Shown here: piece by piece, positions 4,765-6,306 of the stretch | How the letters are laid out: each line of letters starts with the position of its first letter | Numbering within the stretch: position 1 is the stretch's first letter | Source of the DNA: Pseudobacteroides sp035370245 | Lineage (GTDB): Bacteria > Bacillota > Clostridia > Acetivibrionales > DSM-2933 | DNA length: 6,306 nucleotides | Assembly: GCA_035370245.1 (NCBI GenBank) | Contig: DAOOVO010000159.1 | Coordinates: 1 to 6,306, forward strand | Reading direction: 5' to 3' | Notes under the pieces: model-generated | Seen by the model: the letters and a program-made list of their open reading frames with translations, nothing else | What the model was told of the DNA's origin: nothing | The model's database searches: none | Made by a program: the position numbers and the translations under genes

Positions 4765-5620
4765 ATGAGACTGTATGCAAGATATTTTGTGCTGTTAATA
4801 GCTTTAAGTACAGCAATTATTATGGGAAGCTGTTCAAAAGTGCCTGATGACAATTTTTCCGATACTGTAAAATCCAATAATTATGAAGATGCAGGTAAAA
4901 AATATAAAATAGGTTTATCTTTGCCCAGCTTCCAGGAAGATCGCTGGTTGATGGATTTAAAAGTAATTAAAGAGGAATGTGAAAGGCTTGACATAGAATT
5001 AATCTACGAGAATGCAGATATGAATGCGGAAAGACAAGTAACCCAATGTTCCAGTATGATTATGAAAGGAATTCAAATTCTAATCTAATGATAGAAATTC
5101 TTATTATATCTCCAAAGGCATTGAAAAATACATTGCTCCTTTAATAGATAAAGGTGATATAAAAGTAGTTACTAAAGAGGCTATATTGGATTGGGATCCG
5201 GATAATGCATTTAATTTGATGAATAAGGCCATAAAAGATAATGATGGAAATATTCAGGCAGTTATTGCACCAAATGACGGTACTGCAGGTGGATGTATCA
5301 GAGCATTGCAAGACAATAATCTTGCCGGAAAAATTCCTGTAACAGGGCAGGATGCTGAAGTTTTGGCTGCTAGAAGGATTATTGACGGAACTCAGCTAAT
5401 GACGGTGTTTAAGGATACACGTATACTTGGGAGAAAGGCTGTGGAGTTGTCGATAAAAATGATTAATAATGAGAAAATAGATGATGTAATAATGTTTAAT
5501 AATGGGAAAAAGGATGTAAATGCCATTCTCCTGTCTCCTGTTTCAGTATATAAGGAAAATTTGGACGAATTACTTGTGCAAAGCGGATATCTTAATAGAG
5601 ATGCTGTATATAAGAAATAA
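4765..5620 (+). pseudogene. xylFII: XylFII-type xylose-binding lipoprotein, central deletion and frameshift
   Basis: Codons 1-107 start at ATG 4765 (AGGAGG at 4754-4759). They encode a lipoprotein signal with lipobox MGSC and Cys23, then the start of a periplasmic-binding domain resembling XylF: KIGLSLPS (48-55), DRW (59-61), NADMN (83-87) and MIMKGIQILI, then TAA at 5086-5088. The homology resumes in the next frame at about 5084 with SNDRNSYYISKG and runs to TAA 5618-5620. This part includes NDGTAGG near 5272-5292, VTGQDAEVLAARRIIDGTQ near 5337-5393 and the C-terminal strand. Compared with E. coli XylF from memory, about 70 residues are missing between the halves, including the first hinge crossing. 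The full protein would bind a pentose outside the membrane. The kinase gene directly downstream and the absence of ABC transporter genes point to the sensor-type XylFII rather than a transport XylF. The junction carries a tandem CTAATCTAAT (5080-5089). An assembly error is the main alternative. Confidence 0.82.
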
Positions 5621-5650
5621 AAAGCAGCGGATTGTTTATGCCGTATTATA

Positions 5651-5658
5651 GAGGTGAT
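5651..5658 (+). promoter_or_regulatory. Shine-Dalgarno supporting a TTG start at 5662
   Basis: GAGGTGAT (5651-5658) ends 3 nt before the in-frame TTG at 5662, with the core GAGGTG 5 nt away. The in-frame ATG at 5638 has no comparable site ahead of it, and the ribosome binding site would then lie within its coding sequence. TTG 5662 is therefore preferred. Confidence 0.6.
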
Positions 5659-5661
5659 CGC

Positions 5662-6306
5662 TTGACAAATAATTATCATAGCCTCAAATTAAAAGAAAGA
5701 ATAAAAAGAATTTTTAAAATCAAAAGCCTGAAGACCAGGATTATTATTCTTATTCTGGCTGCAACCATTCCCATGATACTTTCTTCTATTATTAGTCTTT
5801 TAAGCAATGATATTTACATGGCCAGATACTTTTCCATGCATGAAAAATTATCGACAGTTGACGAAGTACTAACGGATTGTGTAAATATTCTGCCTATTAT
5901 AAGAGAATATATAAGCGATCCGTTACTTGATGAAAATAGAATGATGTATGATCAACTGAAAAAGGATATTGAAGAGAAACAACAAAAACTAGATGCTTTA
6001 ACAGATAAGAAATATGAATATTTTGCAAATGATGTATCATTATACCTGAAATTTTGTGATGATAGCAAAAGAATGGCAGAAAATTACGACCCGGGTGTAA
6101 GAAGCAGCTATACAAAGATTGAGCTTCAAATGGATAATGTAAAAAAATCTGCAATTGATTTAACCATGCAGGAATTGAACAAAGGAAACCAGACAAGGGA
6201 TTATATCAGTAAAAAGATTTTGAGCCTGAATATAGGGATATTGGTTATCAATGTAATTTTGATTCCACTGCATAAACTCTTTTTTTACAATAGATGTACC
6301 TTGACA
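5662..6306 (+). CDS. LytS-type sensor histidine kinase, N-terminal part (runs off the window)
   Basis: The frame is open from TTG 5662 (or ATG 5638) to the last base; 215 codons are visible. A basic cytoplasmic stretch (residues 1-26) is followed by membrane segment 1 (about 27-48). A mostly helical extracytoplasmic domain of about 137 residues (49-185) follows, with charged heptad-like runs at 94-116 and 150-180. A second membrane segment begins at about 186. This is the architecture of Gram-positive sensor kinases whose outer domain senses via a binding protein. Its place 41 nt after the xylose-binding-protein gene matches the known clostridial XylFII-LytS-YesN arrangement, in which XylFII docks on LytS and YesN activates xylose-transport genes. 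No HAMP, phospho-acceptor His or ATPase motif is visible, so the kinase call is by context. After ILSLNIGILVINVILI the hydrophobic run breaks at PLHKLFF, earlier than usual, so the gene may be disrupted near 6265. Confidence 0.68.
   Translation, partial: MTNNYHSLKLKERIKRIFKIKSLKTRIIILILAATIPMILSSIISLLSNDIYMARYFSMHEKLSTVDEVLTDCVNILPIIREYISDPLLDENRMMYDQLKKDIEEKQQKLDALTDKKYEYFANDVSLYLKFCDDSKRMAENYDPGVRSSYTKIELQMDNVKKSAIDLTMQELNKGNQTRDYISKKILSLNIGILVINVILIPLHKLFFYNRCTLT

Noticed and set aside
5392..6196. Reverse-strand ORFs of 95 and 99 aa opposite the xylose-binding protein and sensor genes
   Set aside because: Their composition is that of antisense sequence, and the forward frames match known families or architectures.

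Overview
The window is AT-rich with strong AAGGAGG-type ribosome binding sites, long AT-only intergenic stretches and a xylose-sensor locus. This suggests a low-GC Firmicute of the class Clostridia, plausibly a saccharolytic or cellulolytic, motile one. That assignment rests on codon and base character and gene content, not on a marker gene. All genes called read on the + strand.

Layout: (1) Positions 1-732 hold two very small genes. One is a 33-codon ORF at 283-384 that has its own promoter and ribosome binding site. The other, at 471-671, has a SHOCT-like end and is followed by a rho-independent terminator at 733-779. (2) Positions 780-2371 form a self-contained two-gene operon with a roughly 240-nt leader: a stand-alone CheY-like receiver, then a protein with four 29-residue MshEN-type repeats fused to a CheX/CheC-like phosphatase domain, closed by a terminator. 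(3) Positions 2412-2878 encode a small four-helix membrane protein of unknown function. (4) Positions 3054-4383 encode a DUF4261-like protein with a long acidic tail and a short basic amphipathic end, closed by a perfect 17-bp terminator stem. (5) Positions 4384-4764 are a repeat-rich, AT-rich control region. (6) Positions 4765-5620 are a broken xylose-binding-type lipoprotein gene (XylFII-like) that lacks about 70 central codons and is frameshifted at the junction. (7) From 5662 to the window end runs the membrane and extracytoplasmic part of a sensor kinase in the position of LytS in the XylFII-LytS xylose-sensing system.

Two functional themes stand out. The receiver/CheX pair looks like a phosphosignalling module in which the phosphatase carries a candidate cyclic-di-GMP-binding region, with no CheA or chemoreceptor gene in view. 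The XylFII-LytS pair would normally report extracellular xylose to a YesN-type regulator, but here the sugar-binding subunit is disabled as read. No tRNA, rRNA, CRISPR array or transposase gene was seen.
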